Positions 45,701-58,312 of a DNA stretch of 64,000 bases are shown here, piece after piece (position 1 is the stretch's first letter; each line of letters starts with the position of its first letter). Source of the DNA: Mytilisepta virgata (taxonomy: Eukaryota > Mollusca > Bivalvia > Mytilida > Mytilidae); assembly GCA_028015205.1 (NCBI GenBank), contig CM051510.1:31062580-31126579 (forward strand), in the 5' to 3' direction. The notes below the pieces were generated by a model, which did not search any database, had not been told where the DNA came from, and saw only the letters and a program-made list of their open reading frames with translations. A program made the position numbers and the translations under genes.

Positions 45701-48700
45701 TCTGAGTCAAATGACCTGAAACTTGGTATGAAGCATCTATGGTATGACCTTCATATAGTTTGTATATATTATCCTAATAGGACAACTGATGGCCACCATA
45801 AACAATTCCCTATTCATTATTGATCAAAAACCAAAAAATCTCCAACACTTAATATCTAAATGAACAAATACTAGGTGAGTGATACAGACTCACAACTTGA
45901 GCCTCCAGTTAATTTAAGGTTTTTATTTCAGTTTTGTAGGAAACAATAGAAATAATAACAGAATAGAGGCATCAGATGTTGATACTGAAGGACAATTACA
46001 TTTCAGTAATCTTCAAAAGAAGGCAGCCATGCGTCTGGAATCAGTACATGAGGATTTAACAGAAAATAGTAAAACTAAATTACTGAATTGCATTTTTAAT
46101 GATGCAGATGTTGATACCATGTCCTCAGTAATTTTTAGTATTCCTAACTTGAAAAAAGCATTATGGCAAAAATTCCTGCTTCAAATAGAGGATGATACCA
46201 ATTCATTGTGTGAAAAAAGAAAAAGCTATCTACATAAAAAAACATTTGAAGATATGATATCTTTTGATTGGGGTTGTGTAAATAATGAATTGATTGAATC
46301 ACATAGCTTCTTAGCTGATGTGCTTTTGGCAGCCTCTTGTCCACAAAAAATGATGGGAAACCAAAAACACTTTGAAAAATTGGACAAGCAGTTGGGAATG
46401 GTATACAGCATACTGATGAAGGCAAGGTTAAAAGACTTGTCTAGAACTCAGCGAGTGATTTCAATGACGCTTGTTAATGAGAAAGCTCATCAGAAGGTAA
46501 TATAAAATCATAATGTACAAATTTATTATGATTTATAACTTTCAATCAAATCAAATCAATCAATATTTGCATTCTGTAAAGTCTACACCAGGTTTTGAAG
46601 TTTTCTTTGATGATCAATCATTTCTTTAAAACTTTTTCAATGAAATAAGATTGTGCATGTTGTTTTCTGTAATCAAAGTATTGCTTTTGATATTTAAAAA
46701 GTTATTTTCAAAACATTTCCCATACAGGATTGTCATTAATAGGACATAATTTTATTTTAATTTTTGCATATTAACATTAAATTTTATTGTTGCAATTTTT
46801 GTTTGCAAATATTTTCAGTGCAGTAAAATAAGAAATAATTTCAAAAAACAAAAAAACACACCCTATTTACTGCATATGAACTCTTTAAATAATTTTATCT
46901 TCAAAGATTTTCACCTGGAGATATGCTTATATGGATGCAAAACTTAAGTCTAAATTGTGATTTGTTTATAATTAGACTTATTACATATTATGCATTAATA
47001 ATTTCAGAAGCATGGTTACAGGTTGATGCATGATGTTGGTATTTAAAGTTTTCTCACTGAATTATTCTGTGTGCTACTGATTTTTTATCTAAATTGTCAT
47101 TAGCCATAGAATTTTATTTTGAGAATACTTCCATTCAATAATTTTGTATTTTGAAGTTTGATCTGTAAGGATTATATGTTTATAAAAACTGTAAGTATTT
47201 AAATATTTTTGTGCCCCTTCCACCAGTGTGGAAGGAGCATATAGATTTACCCTCTTCCGTCTATATATACGTATGTCTGTCCACATTGGTTAAATTTTTG
47301 CATTTGGGTCTATTTATCAGAAATGTATTGAGATAATATTAATGATATTTTACTGCTATCATTTATATTTACTTGGAAAATAAGACCATTAAAAATTTTT
47401 GGAGCCATTTTGAAAAAAACTATATAGTTGTTGTTTGTGATATTGCAAATTTTTCCTTCAGATAATAATGGATAATTTTCTCATATTATATGACTTTATA
47501 TATTTTTGTTGTTGATCTTACACAGGAGATAGAATCAATTACAACTGTCATAAAGTCAGCATCAGAAAAAAATATATCCATTAATAGTATTATTTTATCT
47601 GCAAAATTAAATAACTTAGTTAATGTTTGAACTATTGAAATAAATTGAAAGCAGCCTTTGTGGCAGACATGATTATGTTTTATGATTTTTGCCATTCATT
47701 AAACTGCCAATGAACACAAAATAATGATGTGGTCACATTAAAACTTCACTGCTGTCATCCTTGACGCTTACTCAATAAGTTCATCCTTGACATTGAAATT
47801 ACCAATATGCCATGATAATAAATTTACAAAACGAGCTTCTTTTTTTTTTAATTCCAGATTTATGACCGCTTGCAACCATTAGGAATTTGTGTGTCACACT
47901 GTGTTGCCAACAATGTTATTGAACAGATAGGAGGCCATTTTGATGCCAAACTAATTGAATCCATTAAAGATGGAAAGAAATTTCGCATAGTAGGTGATAA
48001 CATTAATTTTTTTGTAGATACCAGCTATTTGAGAAAGGGTATAAAATCACCACATATTGAACATTGGTTTGGGTCAGCAGCAATTGTGCAAACAAATTCT
48101 TTTTTACATCTTGACAATAATCCGAAAAACATGGTTGTAAATGTTCCTGAAAACTTCTTTTTACCAAATGATGATGATTGTAAATTGATTAAGGATGATT
48201 ACATTATACTGATAATGAGAGTCCTTACCAAATTTTTACCAATTTTTGAGGATTACAAAGATTTAATGCCAACACATATAAGAGCCAATGAAAACCTTAT
48301 CAATGTAAAAAACCAGGTCATTCCTCTACCTGTTTTAAAAAAAAATGAACAGAAGTATGAAGATGTCATCACCATCCTAGAAAATTATGAGGACATAATT
48401 CAAAACACATATAATACCGCTGAAAAACAGATAGAAGAAGTTAATATAGGTGGTGATCAATTAACAAGGGAAAGGTTTTCAGGTGCCAAGCGTCTCAGGT
48501 CAGGGGCTCTTAGTCCATCAGCAAGATTTGATCACCTAAATGCAATAACATTTGAATATTTCCATTTGGAGATGGCACTTTTGACCCTTATTTACCAGAC
48601 TCTATATAATGAGAAATGTATTGAACCAGGTACTCTGCATGCAGCTAAGATCAGGTTAAACAGGTTGCGAGCAAATGGTTTAGATGTCAAGAACCATTTT

Positions 48701-49681
48701 GATGATTGTAAGGAGCTGTTTGTATCTGTAACAGATGCCTATATAGTAGAGGCTGCATGTGAGTACTTTGGTATGTCAGATGTCAATGCCAGAACTACCA
48801 AAAACTTTCCAGAAAACTTTTCTGAAATGAATAGAGAAGAGAAAATCAAATGGATGTATGTTGTATTAGGTAAGATAATTGACATATATGTATGGCCTCA
48901 TACTAAGGGGAAATTAGACATGTCAGATGAGACGCAGAATCCTGAAACCCAATACCTCCAAGTTCCTGTTACATTACCAGATGGTAACAGAAAGATTATT
49001 TTGATACCGACCACAACATATTTTCGCGCATCAAAAAAATCTGTCACAGATGGAATGAAAACATATGGGGAAAATATGCTTGAGCTAGGTCTGTTATTTA
49101 AAAACTTAAGGGATGCCATCTCCACTCCAAATATGAGCAGAATGTTACCAATCCTAAAGTATGCAATGCTGATATTCAAAGGTCACAATAATAGATCTAA
49201 ATATGCTTTGGAAATTTTAAGATACCTATTTCAAATGAATAGCACAAGTGAAAGGAAGGCAAACAAAATATTTTATGGTCAGTTTGTCAATACTCATGGA
49301 AAGACCAACTCTTTCATCCCTGCTGATCTCCAAATGGAATACATGGTAAAACTTACAAAGTCTCACATTAAAGCTGTAAGTTCTAATAAATCAGAGGCAT
49401 CCATAGTTAAAAGAACAAGTGCATTTTCAGCAATAAGTTCAATTTCAGACAATTTTGATTTACGTACAAAAGTGTTAGTTAGAGCTCATAAACATAAAAT
49501 ACCATCATCGTATGAGGATGAAAAATTAATTATACAAAGTCTAAGAAGGGTTAAACCATTTGAAGAAAAGGGAAGACAGCTTTCTGTGAAAATACCTAAC
49601 AGTCCAATCTTAAAACTACAAAGGGATCACATATTCAACTGGATCAAGCAGCATCAAATAGACTTTGAATTTAGTTTTTAA
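42707..49681 (+). CDS. Multi-exon SANT/Myb plus DUF6589-like protein
   Basis: Coding exons 42714-42872, 43157-43298, 43737-43851, 45932-46496 and 47858-49681 all have GT/AG borders and join in phase (0, 1, 2, 0), giving 934 residues. The ATG follows a TTTCTTTCCAG acceptor at 42706, so a 5' untranslated exon lies upstream. Exon 2 holds a Myb/SANT-like DNA-binding segment (VKWGKDE, QQWREIASKLN), continued by CRLYYNRLRKE in exon 3. The long last exon resembles DUF6589, with GGDQLTRERFSGAKRLR near residue 525 preceded by RVLTKFLPIF. DUF6589 proteins are of unknown function, multi-copy in some animals and fungi, and I suspect transposon origin. Intact splicing and frame suggest a functional gene; expression is unknown. 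Alternatives: a domesticated or an active transposon gene. Confidence 0.78.
43392..43531 (+). other. Possible extra exon inside the DUF6589 gene
   Basis: An open, coding-looking stretch (ILERDDKGTRRLIDLM) lies between a CAG acceptor and a CAG|GTCAGC donor. Its phase fits neither the upstream donor (phase 1) nor the downstream acceptor, so including it would break the frame. It may be an alternative first exon or a remnant. Confidence 0.3.
44133..44491. mobile_element. MITE, 359 bp, in DUF6589 intron
   Basis: AGTTCGCCTC and GAGGCGAACT are exact inverted ends. The interior holds a degenerate direct repeat (GCGACCTACAATCATATTA, ACACAGCCTCCCAC). No coding sequence. Target duplication unclear. 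Confidence 0.65.
44492..45931. other. Rest of the fourth coding-exon intron
   Basis: A+T-rich, no exon seen. It includes fragments of dispersed repeats ending in words such as GGTGAGCAATACAGGC (about 45163) and GGTGAGTGATACAGAC (about 45875). Confidence 0.5.
46497..47857. other. Intron before the last DUF6589 exon
   Basis: A+T-rich. A short inverted word CTTCCACCAGTGTGGAAGG at 47218-47236 may mark the end of a dispersed repeat. No additional exon seen; a TTTTTTTAATTCCAG acceptor closes it. Confidence 0.55.
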
Positions 49682-50478
49682 GATATTGGTCTATATATTC
49701 ATGCATATTTCACTTCCTTAAAATTATAAGGTTTTTAGGAATGCCAGTATTTTAAGGTAGATTTTTTATCAATTATTTGAAATATGTAACAAACAATGTC
49801 CCATTTTATACATATTTGAGACAGCTGTGTACTATATATATATAAAGTATGACAATTTGTTTCCTGATAATCTCTTTATCAGGTTGTACTAAATTTGTTA
49901 ATTGGTGACATTTCAAGAAAAATATAATGTAAAATTGTAGTAAAGATTTGCAGTTTTATGATGTTACTATTATTTCATTAACTACGCTGATGGATATTAT
50001 TACAGAAAATAGAGACTCTCAGACTTGTCTAAGTACCATTTCTGCCAAGTTTGGTTCCAAATTGGCTTAGAGGTTTAAGACAAGATGATTCACAATTCTG
50101 AAAGAGGACCATCAAGGACCATTGCTGCCAAGTCTTCTTCCGATTGGACATGTAGTCACATAGAAGATTTTGAAATTCATCCCCCACCCTTTCACAGCAG
50201 CCATATTGGTAGTAATTCTGGGATCCCGGACAAAATTTAGACCATGTGAGCTAAAAAAGAAAGTTTTGAGAAAAATGTACATCTTGCCAACATGCAATTT
50301 GTTTGTTGTCAACTTGGTATATAAACCCCATATAACATTTATTGGCCCTTGAATATTTGACAGAAGACTAAATGGTCATGACAGTCTCATCCAATAACAT
50401 TAAGTTTCAGAAAACAAGTTGTCATCATTATACATATAAATGATTGATTGATTATGATTAGCAGTGTTGTTTTGTTAA
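49682..50478. other. Interval between convergent genes
   Basis: Holds the 3' flanks of the DUF6589 gene and the helicase gene, which face each other. Short palindromic word CCTGATAATCTCTTTATCAGG at about 49863-49883; otherwise nothing supported. Confidence 0.5.
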
Positions 50479-53123
50479 TTAATTTATACACAGAGACTTC
50501 ATCATTGTGAACACCTCATCACCAGCATTACACAAATGCAAATCATTCTTCAAGAATTTTATGCTTGTTTTTTTATCAAACCTACAAATTAAGACATCAA
50601 TGATATCATCTGTTAGCTCTTTTTGTAAAGTACCAGTTGAGTCAAGTGACCTATAAGTTAACAGGGTTGTTTTAATCATATTTCTAATGTGAAATGGCTT
50701 CACTGGACTAAATGGCCATTTCATTTCTAAAGAAGGATGACAAATATTACAGCATACTTCTAAATTATTACAACTGTTAAAACCAAATTGACTGTTTAGT
50801 ACAACTCTTTTACATTTGTCGGTCTTACAAAACTCTTCATTTCTTTCTGTATGTTTGGTCTGCTTATTTCAGATTCATTAAAAAAAAGGGTTGCTTCTGC
50901 CTGTTCCCCATTCCTTCCAGCTCTACCTATTTGCTGCACATATGCTACAGGTAACACAATAAAACTTAATTAATATATGAATAGATATGCCAGAATTTAA
51001 AAAGTTATATTTATAATATACATGATTACAATTATCTAATAAAGGAAAAATTTTTAAAAATGTCCAAACCTCAGTATCATTTTATAATAATAAAATATTT
51101 TAAATTTTCTGTTAAAAAATGTTTCACTAATCAGAGCTTGGAAATTCATAAATATACTTATTGTTTAATGCCAGCAACAAATGGAAAACATGGATCACCA
51201 TATTTTGTCTATGATTGACTTGCGTCAGATATTTGACAAATATAACATGACATAACTTTCTATGTTCACTCTTGTATTAATATCCAAAAATAAAACTATA
51301 TTTCATTATCCATTGCGGTTTGTTTGTATTAAGTAATACAGGACGTAATTAATAACGTTATTATAATTTTATTTGAATTTTGTATAAAAATTTGTTATGT
51401 TTTGTTAACTTATTAAGTATCAATTTATTTGTGTTTTAAAGACTTAATTGGAATATCAAAATTTATGATGTAATATTGAAAGTTGAAAAATAATGAAGCA
51501 ATTGTAGCATGTTGTTTTCGATCGATACATGATTTCATCGCACTGACAAAGAATAAACAATATTGACCTCAGACTTTGTCCTCAGTCGATTTTGTTCTTG
51601 GTCATTTGGATCAATTCATGTATCGACCTCATCAACATGCTATAATTGTATAGTATCAATTCTTATAAAGCCCATGTATTTACCTTCTAGTGTCTTTGGT
51701 GGGTTAGCATGTACAACTCTTTTAACATTTTTCAAATCAGCTCCCATTCCGAGAGCAATTGTTGCAAATATTAGCCTAAGTGGACCATTCTCTGCACTAA
51801 GGCTTTTCATAATAAATTGTTGATTCTGGAATATATATTAGTATCAGAAATACATTTTAATGCATCCCATTATTGTGTAGTGAATGTCATACAGAATGTT
51901 TACAGACATATTGAAAATGTGCATAAGGGAGAAATTTACCTTTTAAGAAAGTTTTCAATATACATTGTATATTTCATGTTGTGGAACTCTTCACAAAAAA
52001 TGTATCCTCCCAACTTTTTTTTTATTATATTATATATGCAAGCAATATTTTGTTCTGCATGTCACATTGATTTTTTACTGGTCATCATAATTCTATGCAA
52101 GGTGTTTGGGTTGGATATTACATGTAATCCTTTTATACACAACCCAGCCTTTGGAGTCTTTGAGCCATTTTATTCAATACATGCTGCATCTAAATTCATG
52201 GCAATTATTACCTCAGCATCTTTATCCATTGATGCATGGAACATGGCTACTCTCGCTTGCTCTAGAACCTTCTCTTTTGGTTTGCAGTAAAACTTGTCAC
52301 CAAGAAGTTGTCTGGCAAGTTGGTAGCCATACCCTAACCAATCAATATTTCCTGAACAATATACAATGGTCAGTGGAAAATTGTCTCCCTTTATTTTCAG
52401 TTCCAGAATGATTGGTTCAAATATAAACCTATAGTTATCTTTCCCATCTTGACCAGTAGGCTTTTTTAGTATACACATGGAAATATTATCCCTTGATGGA
52501 CAAAATGAAACAACTTTATAGTTTTCCATCCTTAAATTCACTCTTATATCTGTTTGTCCTTTTTCTGAAATTGTGGCACTGAGAGCTAACACTTGTGCCT
52601 TGGGGAAAACTGATCGTAGCTCACTGATTTTTTTGAAATCTGTGCGGAATTGTTCCCCCCATTCAATTATACAATGTGCTTCATCTATTACTATGAAGCA
52701 CTTCATGTCCTCATAGACAGATGTTGAAAATATTTCATACAATTTCTTGTTTCTTATTATGTTTTCAGGGTGAGAAAATAGATAGGTAACTTTCCCGTTT
52801 GAAAGTTTATGTATTATTTCTTTTGAAACTAATTTGCCCAAAATATCTGCTTCTTGTCTAAGCTTTTGTTTTTGTTGAGCAAGAATTATATTTAGGGGAA
52901 CTATTATCAAGACAAAAACTCTGTTGTCATTTCCTGTTTGCTCGTATATAAATGGCAATATTTCATATATTAAGGATTTTCCGTATCCTGTTGGCAGCAC
53001 TGATATTACATCAGCTCCATCTATTAAATGTTTCAATGACTGTATTTGTAAAGGTTTAAGATTTTTAATATTTTTGTCATATTTTTTGTTGTAACAATTC
53101 AGACTTTTGCTCACAATATTTTC
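50479..53123 (-). CDS. RecQ-like helicase, 5' incomplete, one frame break
   Basis: Three exons on the minus strand: 53123-52212, 51825-51684 and 50944-50479, with AG/GT borders and matching phases. The first holds the superfamily 2 ATPase core: Walker A LPTGYGKS, DEAH in VIDEAHCI, then SAT. The second has motif V/VI sequence (FATIALGMGADLKNVKRVVH) and the third QQIGRAGRNG. RecQ enzymes unwind DNA 3' to 5'. A cysteine-rich stretch (EFCKTDKCKR, EVCCNICH) resembles the RecQ zinc-binding region. Between 50836 and 50866 the frame changes by one base, so the copy is either a pseudogene or affected by a sequence error. The first exon begins at a TTTTGTTTTCAG acceptor, so N-terminal exons lie upstream. 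No HRDC or exonuclease domain is seen. Confidence 0.78.
51499..51648. mobile_element. Hairpin MITE, 150 bp, in helicase intron
   Basis: Inverted ends share CAATTGTAGCATGTTG / CAATTATAGCATGTTG and TCGATACATGA; the whole element folds on itself. No coding sequence. Confidence 0.7.
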
Positions 53124-53562
53124 CTGAAAACAAAAAGAAAAATTGATCATATAAAAGTATAAATCAAATTCATTTGGAATTTCTGTTTATTTTTTCAGGC
53201 ATGTGATATATATAAATTCTGCAAATTGCAATAGAAACATGAACTTTTAGTTTTTCAAATGAAAGATGTTGCTATGATTTCAGCCTTTTATATTTGACCC
53301 CATATGACATGAAAAATTTAAAGTAAGATTTCAGATTCAAATTGATATCATGTTTATCAAATATAATGATTATTCCTTCACAATATAAAAATTATTTTAC
53401 AAAATTTCCCATGATGACATGGGTAAGAAAGAGAAGGATGGTAAATTCTTGGCACAACATCCAAAAGCCATTAAAATCTTCCATTTTATAAAACCAAAAC
53501 AAAAGCGTAATTTTAAGACATTTTATGGATGTAAAGTGGATTTCAGGATAAAGACAATACAA

Positions 53563-53683
53563 ATTGTAGGAAAATATACGATTTATTTGGGCTCACTGCT
53601 AAACATGGGGAAGAGGCTCGCTAAGGCTCACTTTTTTTGTGTTTCTAAAGCTCGCCCAAATAAATTTTATATTTTCCGACAAT
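53563..53683. mobile_element. Hairpin MITE, 121 bp
   Basis: Ends pair through GGAAAATATA and ATTTATTTGGGC with few mismatches. A half-copy of the family lies near 39580. The 88-codon frame overlapping it is incidental. Confidence 0.65.
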
Positions 53684-53981
53684 GACTTTGTATTGTATAT
53701 ATATTGCATATGACACAGGCTATATCTTATCTGTAATATAAGGATAAGGGATAAAAGGTCAATGAGGAAACATCACTTACAATTCTTTTTAATTATAGCA
53801 AAATGCTGTATATCTATATTGAATACATGATCAATGTTACATAAATTAATTATAATATTGACAATATTTAATATGAATAAACAAAAGATCAAAAATTATT
53901 CAATATTTATCATTTGAAAAATATACAATTCGTTTTGTACAAGCGTCTAAGAAACAGGTAAATTTGCAATATTTACTATAG

Positions 53982-54121
53982 TAATAAAGGTTATTTTGAA
54001 GGAATTTATCAATGTGTAAACTCTGGCGATTCACTCAGAAAGAAGGACTTTATGCAAAGTTTGTGAGTGATGAGCCTGAGTTTACACATTGATAAATTCC
54101 GTAAAAATAATCTTTATTCCA
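53982..54121. mobile_element. Hairpin MITE, 140 bp
   Basis: GGAATTTATCAATGTGTAAA and its exact reverse complement lie 60 bases apart, and pairing continues outward through AATAAAG for a total of about 42 bp with a few mismatches. Confidence 0.75.
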
Positions 54122-54929
54122 AAGTAATGCAAAAATATGATGTTATCCATTTGAAATTATCATTTTCCTCATGCACTGTGCATGACGTCATGAAGGGAAT
54201 TTATCCAGTTATAAACTTTTTACCAGAAGTTGCTGTTAGCCAATGAATTAATGCAATTGATGTTTTGAAAACAACATTGGAATTATTGAGTAATATTTGA
54301 CACCCTTTATGTATATAAAATAAACTAGTTGCAGGATAAAAATAATTGATATATTTTTCAAATTTAATGATCTGACTGTCTTTCTACTTTGCAACAATGT
54401 ATATCTTTCACAAAATATATAATATAAAGAAAAGAGTAGTGTACTCAAGTCAATGTAAATAGTTCAAATTCTGAAAAATCACAACTTGCTAACATCTCAA
54501 ATTTCACAAATGTATTCCAAAAACAAACTGTACATTCAAATAATGAACTAGTTCAAACTATCAAAAAACTGTTGCCAGTTCATGCAACATGCAGTTCAAA
54601 TAAACACACACCAAGCTATTTTTTTCTGACTGGTGATTTCTGCTGAATTCTGCTACATCTAAAAAAAATGAATTAATTTTTAATCAGATTTGCTACACCG
54701 GTTTCAATAAAAAGGATTGTATTTTTATTACTATACCGGGTGAAATGTACACAATTATAAAATCAATAAAGTAGGAAATTATGCAAACAGAGGATACTGT
54801 TTTGTAACTGGATTTTGTTAGTTATGATAACAAGGCTCAATTATAAAAAAATATCTGATATACTATAGTAAAATCTATAAAACAATTTTATCATTCTTTA
54901 TATGGATACAACCAATTATTAATTATAGT
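54122..54929. other. A+T-rich gap
   Basis: No gene or named repeat seen. Confidence 0.45.
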
Positions 54930-55082
54930 ATAACTAATCTTGAAATGCGAATACCTAAAAATCTACAATGAGTTACCGAACAACACATTAATTCACGAGT
55001 GCAAGTAGCGCATGAGTGAATTATTAGTATTTTTCGGTCACGAGTTGTAGATCTTTGGTATTCGAATTTCGAGATTAGTTAT
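54930..55082. mobile_element. Hairpin MITE, 153 bp
   Basis: TAACTAATCTTGAAATGCGA at the left pairs with the reverse complement of the right end (TAACTAATCTCGAAATTCGA) over about 50 bp with mismatches. A related half-element in inverted orientation lies at 55905-55970. Confidence 0.7.
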
Positions 55083-55084
55083 TC

Positions 55085-55312
55085 TGTTTATTACATTGAC
55101 ATATTATGTGTATTCATGAAATTTAATGAGAAAATACAAAGGATTATGTTTTTATGTGACTATGTGACGACGTTTGCATAGCAACATCGTTGGCGATGGC
55201 TATTGTTACGTCGCTTCCTAGAGTGAAATATGACTTTTGATTTCACTGGGTGAATTATTGGATTTGATTTCACTTGGAAATCCCAGTATTTCACCACACT
55301 CAATGTAATAAA
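55085..55312. repeat. Nested foldback next to the MITE
   Basis: TTATTACATTGA at about 55089 is repeated inverted as TCAATGTAATAA near 55301, and CACTGGGTGAA pairs loosely with the later TTTCACCACAC part. It is probably another small foldback element. Confidence 0.5.
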
Positions 55313-55647
55313 ATGATTTAATCCCTTGTTACTCAGAATTCTTTATAAAACTATTTTTTACTTTTTAATGAATACTAAGATTATTAATATGGTTCACAAA
55401 AATTTGAATAATAACTGATGTAGTATATAATACTTTGGGTTCAAAATGAACAACAATTTGTTGATACAGGTTGTACGTGTTTATTCATGTATATTTGCTA
55501 CATATTTATTGAATAAATTGATGTTATATTTAGTAAAACTAAAGGTTCTATCCAATAGCTCACTTGGTCCTTTTGGCAAGGTGAGCTAGAAAAGGGGACA
55601 TCTAACAAGTGTTAACATTAACATGTTTAGAGTTTGAAAAAAATTAC

Positions 55648-55730
55648 CTGGACTTAATGCAGTTATTTCATCCATGGCTCCGTTCTCTGAAAATGTATCA
55701 TTACAGTCATTTCCAATTTGAATGTTACAA
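55648..55730 (-). other. Exon-like segment upstream of the helicase
   Basis: A TTATTTCAG acceptor, one open frame of 27 codons (with MDEITALSPG at its end) and a GTAATT donor. Its end phase does not match the helicase exon at 53123, so an intervening exon, another gene or chance are all possible. Confidence 0.3.
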
Positions 55731-56206
55731 CTGAAATAATAGAATTCTCAAAAAATTTTTGTGTTACAACCAAAAATTACAATACTATCAAAATGGTTTT
55801 TTTTATTTAATTTTTTCTTTCTTGTACTGTGATGAATTCAGCAATAAAAGGAATAAAAATAAAACTAGGTAATGTGTCTGCAAGAGTCCCATTCATGAAT
55901 TAATGTGTTGTTCGGTAACTCGTTGTAGATTTTTAGCTATTCACATTTATAAATTAGTTATACTATAACTCTCCCATAAAATATAAGTCACATTCACTCA
56001 AATGCAGGTTTTTAATGTACAAGATGATTTCAGGACCAAAATTTCGACCGAAAAATGCAGCATCAAACATTTCATAGTACCCCCCCCCCCCCCCAATAAA
56101 AATTCAAATGGTTGTTCAATAAAACTTAAATTTGACAATCTCCTTTTTGATGCTTTTTCCTTTATAAATGAATACATTAATAAATTTCATTCATATTTAT
56201 TTAACA

Positions 56207-56630
56207 TTTTACACATGTCCTCCACAATTTTAGATAAAACTAAAAGTTAGATATTGCTGTAAAAGTCCAATGCATACTTTTTCCCTTATCATTGAATACA
56301 AATGTATCCATATATATTAAATCAATATATGATAAAAGCATTATTCATCATTATGTCACCAACACTTTTATACTATGTACATTGTATTTAAACTGGAATG
56401 TAACATAAAGAAGAAATGAAAACTTACCAATATATGATAGTAGCTGATAGCTGTTAAACTGACTGAAAAAAATGTAAATATTTATTATATTTTGAAATAA
56501 TAATACTGAAATTTGAAAATTGCTGTAAAAGTTATCTCCCATTACATACTTTTTTCATTTACCATTCAATAGATATGTTATTTAAAAATTATTGAATGTT
56601 AAATGTTACATTTATTTATTTATTAAAATG
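56207..56630. repeat. Duplicated block, first copy
   Basis: Nearly identical over about 420 bp to 57886-58312, 1.68 kb away in direct orientation. It contains an exon-like segment on the minus strand (56462-56428) with consensus GTAAGT donor and CAG acceptor. Confidence 0.85.
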
Positions 56631-56637
56631 TATATAA

Positions 56638-56895
56638 GGCCCCATCAAGTTAATTTGTAGATTCTCATCCCCGCCCGCCCCATCTCAAAAGGGCCCGCCC
56701 CAATTTTTTTTATTTTTCATTTTTCGTCAATACGAATATCCGTATTTCATACATGTCCGTATCCGTCTTCAACCTATTTTTTATCGCCGTAACTAATACT
56801 TCCGGTCAATAAAAAATAAAAAATAAAATCCTCCCACCCGCCCCATTTTTTTTGTGACAGGTGGATGAGAATCTACAAATTAACTTGATGGGGCC
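56638..56895. mobile_element. MITE with 33-bp perfect TIR and TAA target duplication
   Basis: The 258-bp element starts GGCCCCATCAAGTTAATTTG and ends with its exact reverse complement; 33 bp pair perfectly. It is flanked by TAA on both sides, and the duplicated block (58311-58320) shows the empty site with a single TAA. A 3-bp TWA duplication suits the PIF/Harbinger superfamily. The interior is CG-richer with CCGCCC words and has no gene. Confidence 0.88.
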
Positions 56896-56966
56896 TAATA
56901 CTTTTGTAATATATTATCTAAATGTTGATATTCAATGGTTTAGCAAAGAAAAAAATGATTACTTAC

Positions 56967-57856
56967 AAAAATCATACATGCTCAGGTAATTGTCCATGAT
57001 TATATAATTCATATTACTTCCAATACATGTACTAAAAAATAAAAAATTTATTTTTATAACATTTTAAACACGTAAAATTATTCACATTGTCAGATAAAAC
57101 TGAAATTTGACAACTCCAATAAAAATTGTCTTCCTTTTCATTCTTTTTCCTTTATCAATAAGGAAAATTTAGTAATAGATCTATATATTTATTAAATTAT
57201 TTAATGTTAAATCATAACATTCGTGTACCGTTATTCATTATTATTTCACAAATATTTCTCTATGTATTTATTTGTGTACTGTAATTAACTTGATGGTTTT
57301 ATAAATGAGAATTAAAAAAAAATTATGATAAATTACCAATATCAAACATGTACTCCTACATATGACAAATCTTCAGGCAGCTGAAACATATAAATGGAAA
57401 TATTTATTTTCACAGTTTTAAAAATTGACTTCACTCTTTTAGTTTTCCATGTATTTATTTATGTATAAATGAGAAATAAAAAACTGAGATAAAGTACTCC
57501 TACATTTCACAAAACTTCAAGTGATGGACAAATAAAATTCATTTGCATCATTTTTAACATTTCCTTCACATTTTTTTGGGTAATACTGAAATTTGAGAAT
57601 TCCAGTAATTCATACCTTTTCCTTTGTCAATGAATAGAAATGTAATGATAGATATATTTTTAAACATCAATTTATGTTAAATGTAAGATTTATTTACTCA
57701 TTATTATTTCACAATTATTGTTGTAATATATTATCTATATAATGATACCTATGTATTCAACCTGATTCTTTAGCAAATGCAAAAATGATAACTTACAAAA
57801 AATTTTACATGCTCTTGCAATTGTCCATATTAATAAATTCACATTACTTCCATTAA
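56967..57856 (-). other. Exon-like segments in the duplicated region
   Basis: Minus-strand segments 57031-56967, 57380-57337 and 57856-57797 have good acceptors and GTAAGT or GTAATT donors. The first and third are diverged copies of each other. Their phases do not form a consistent reading frame, so they may be non-coding exons, decayed exons or coincidence. Confidence 0.25.
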
Positions 57857-57885
57857 CTGAAAAAAAAAGAAATATTTATTTAACA

Positions 57886-58312
57886 TTTTACACATGTCCT
57901 CCACAATTTTAGATAAAACTAAAAGTTAGATATTGCTGTAAAAGTCCAATGCATACTTTTTCCCTTATCAATGAATACAAATGTATCCACATATATTAAA
58001 TCAATATATGATAAAAGCATTATTCATCATTATGTCACCAACACTTTTATAATATGTACATTGTATTTAAACTGGAATGTAACATAAAGAAGAAATGAAA
58101 ACTTACCAATATATGATAGTAGCTGATAGCTGTTAAACTGACTGAAAAAAATGTAAATATTTATTATATTTTGAAATAATAATACTGAAATTTGAAAATT
58201 GCTGTAAAAGTTATCTCCCATTACATACTTTTTTCATTTACCATTCAATAGATATGTTATTTAAAAATTATTGAAAGTTAAATGTTACATTAATTTATTT
58301 ATTAAAATGTAT
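57886..58312. repeat. Duplicated block, second copy, with MITE empty site
   Basis: Direct copy of 56207-56630, including the exon-like segment (58141-58107). It continues into 58311-58345, which matches the sequence flanking the MITE but lacks the MITE. Another piece, 58378-58500, repeats 57222-57350. Confidence 0.85.

Noticed and set aside
46144..46425. 93-codon minus-strand frame
   Set aside because: Antisense to a well-supported coding exon of the DUF6589 gene.
51817..52290. 157-codon plus-strand frame
   Set aside because: Overlaps the helicase intron and exon in antisense; hydrophobic composition follows A+T bias, no supporting motif.
53419..53685. 88-codon lysine-rich frame
   Set aside because: Runs through a hairpin MITE and has no family resemblance.
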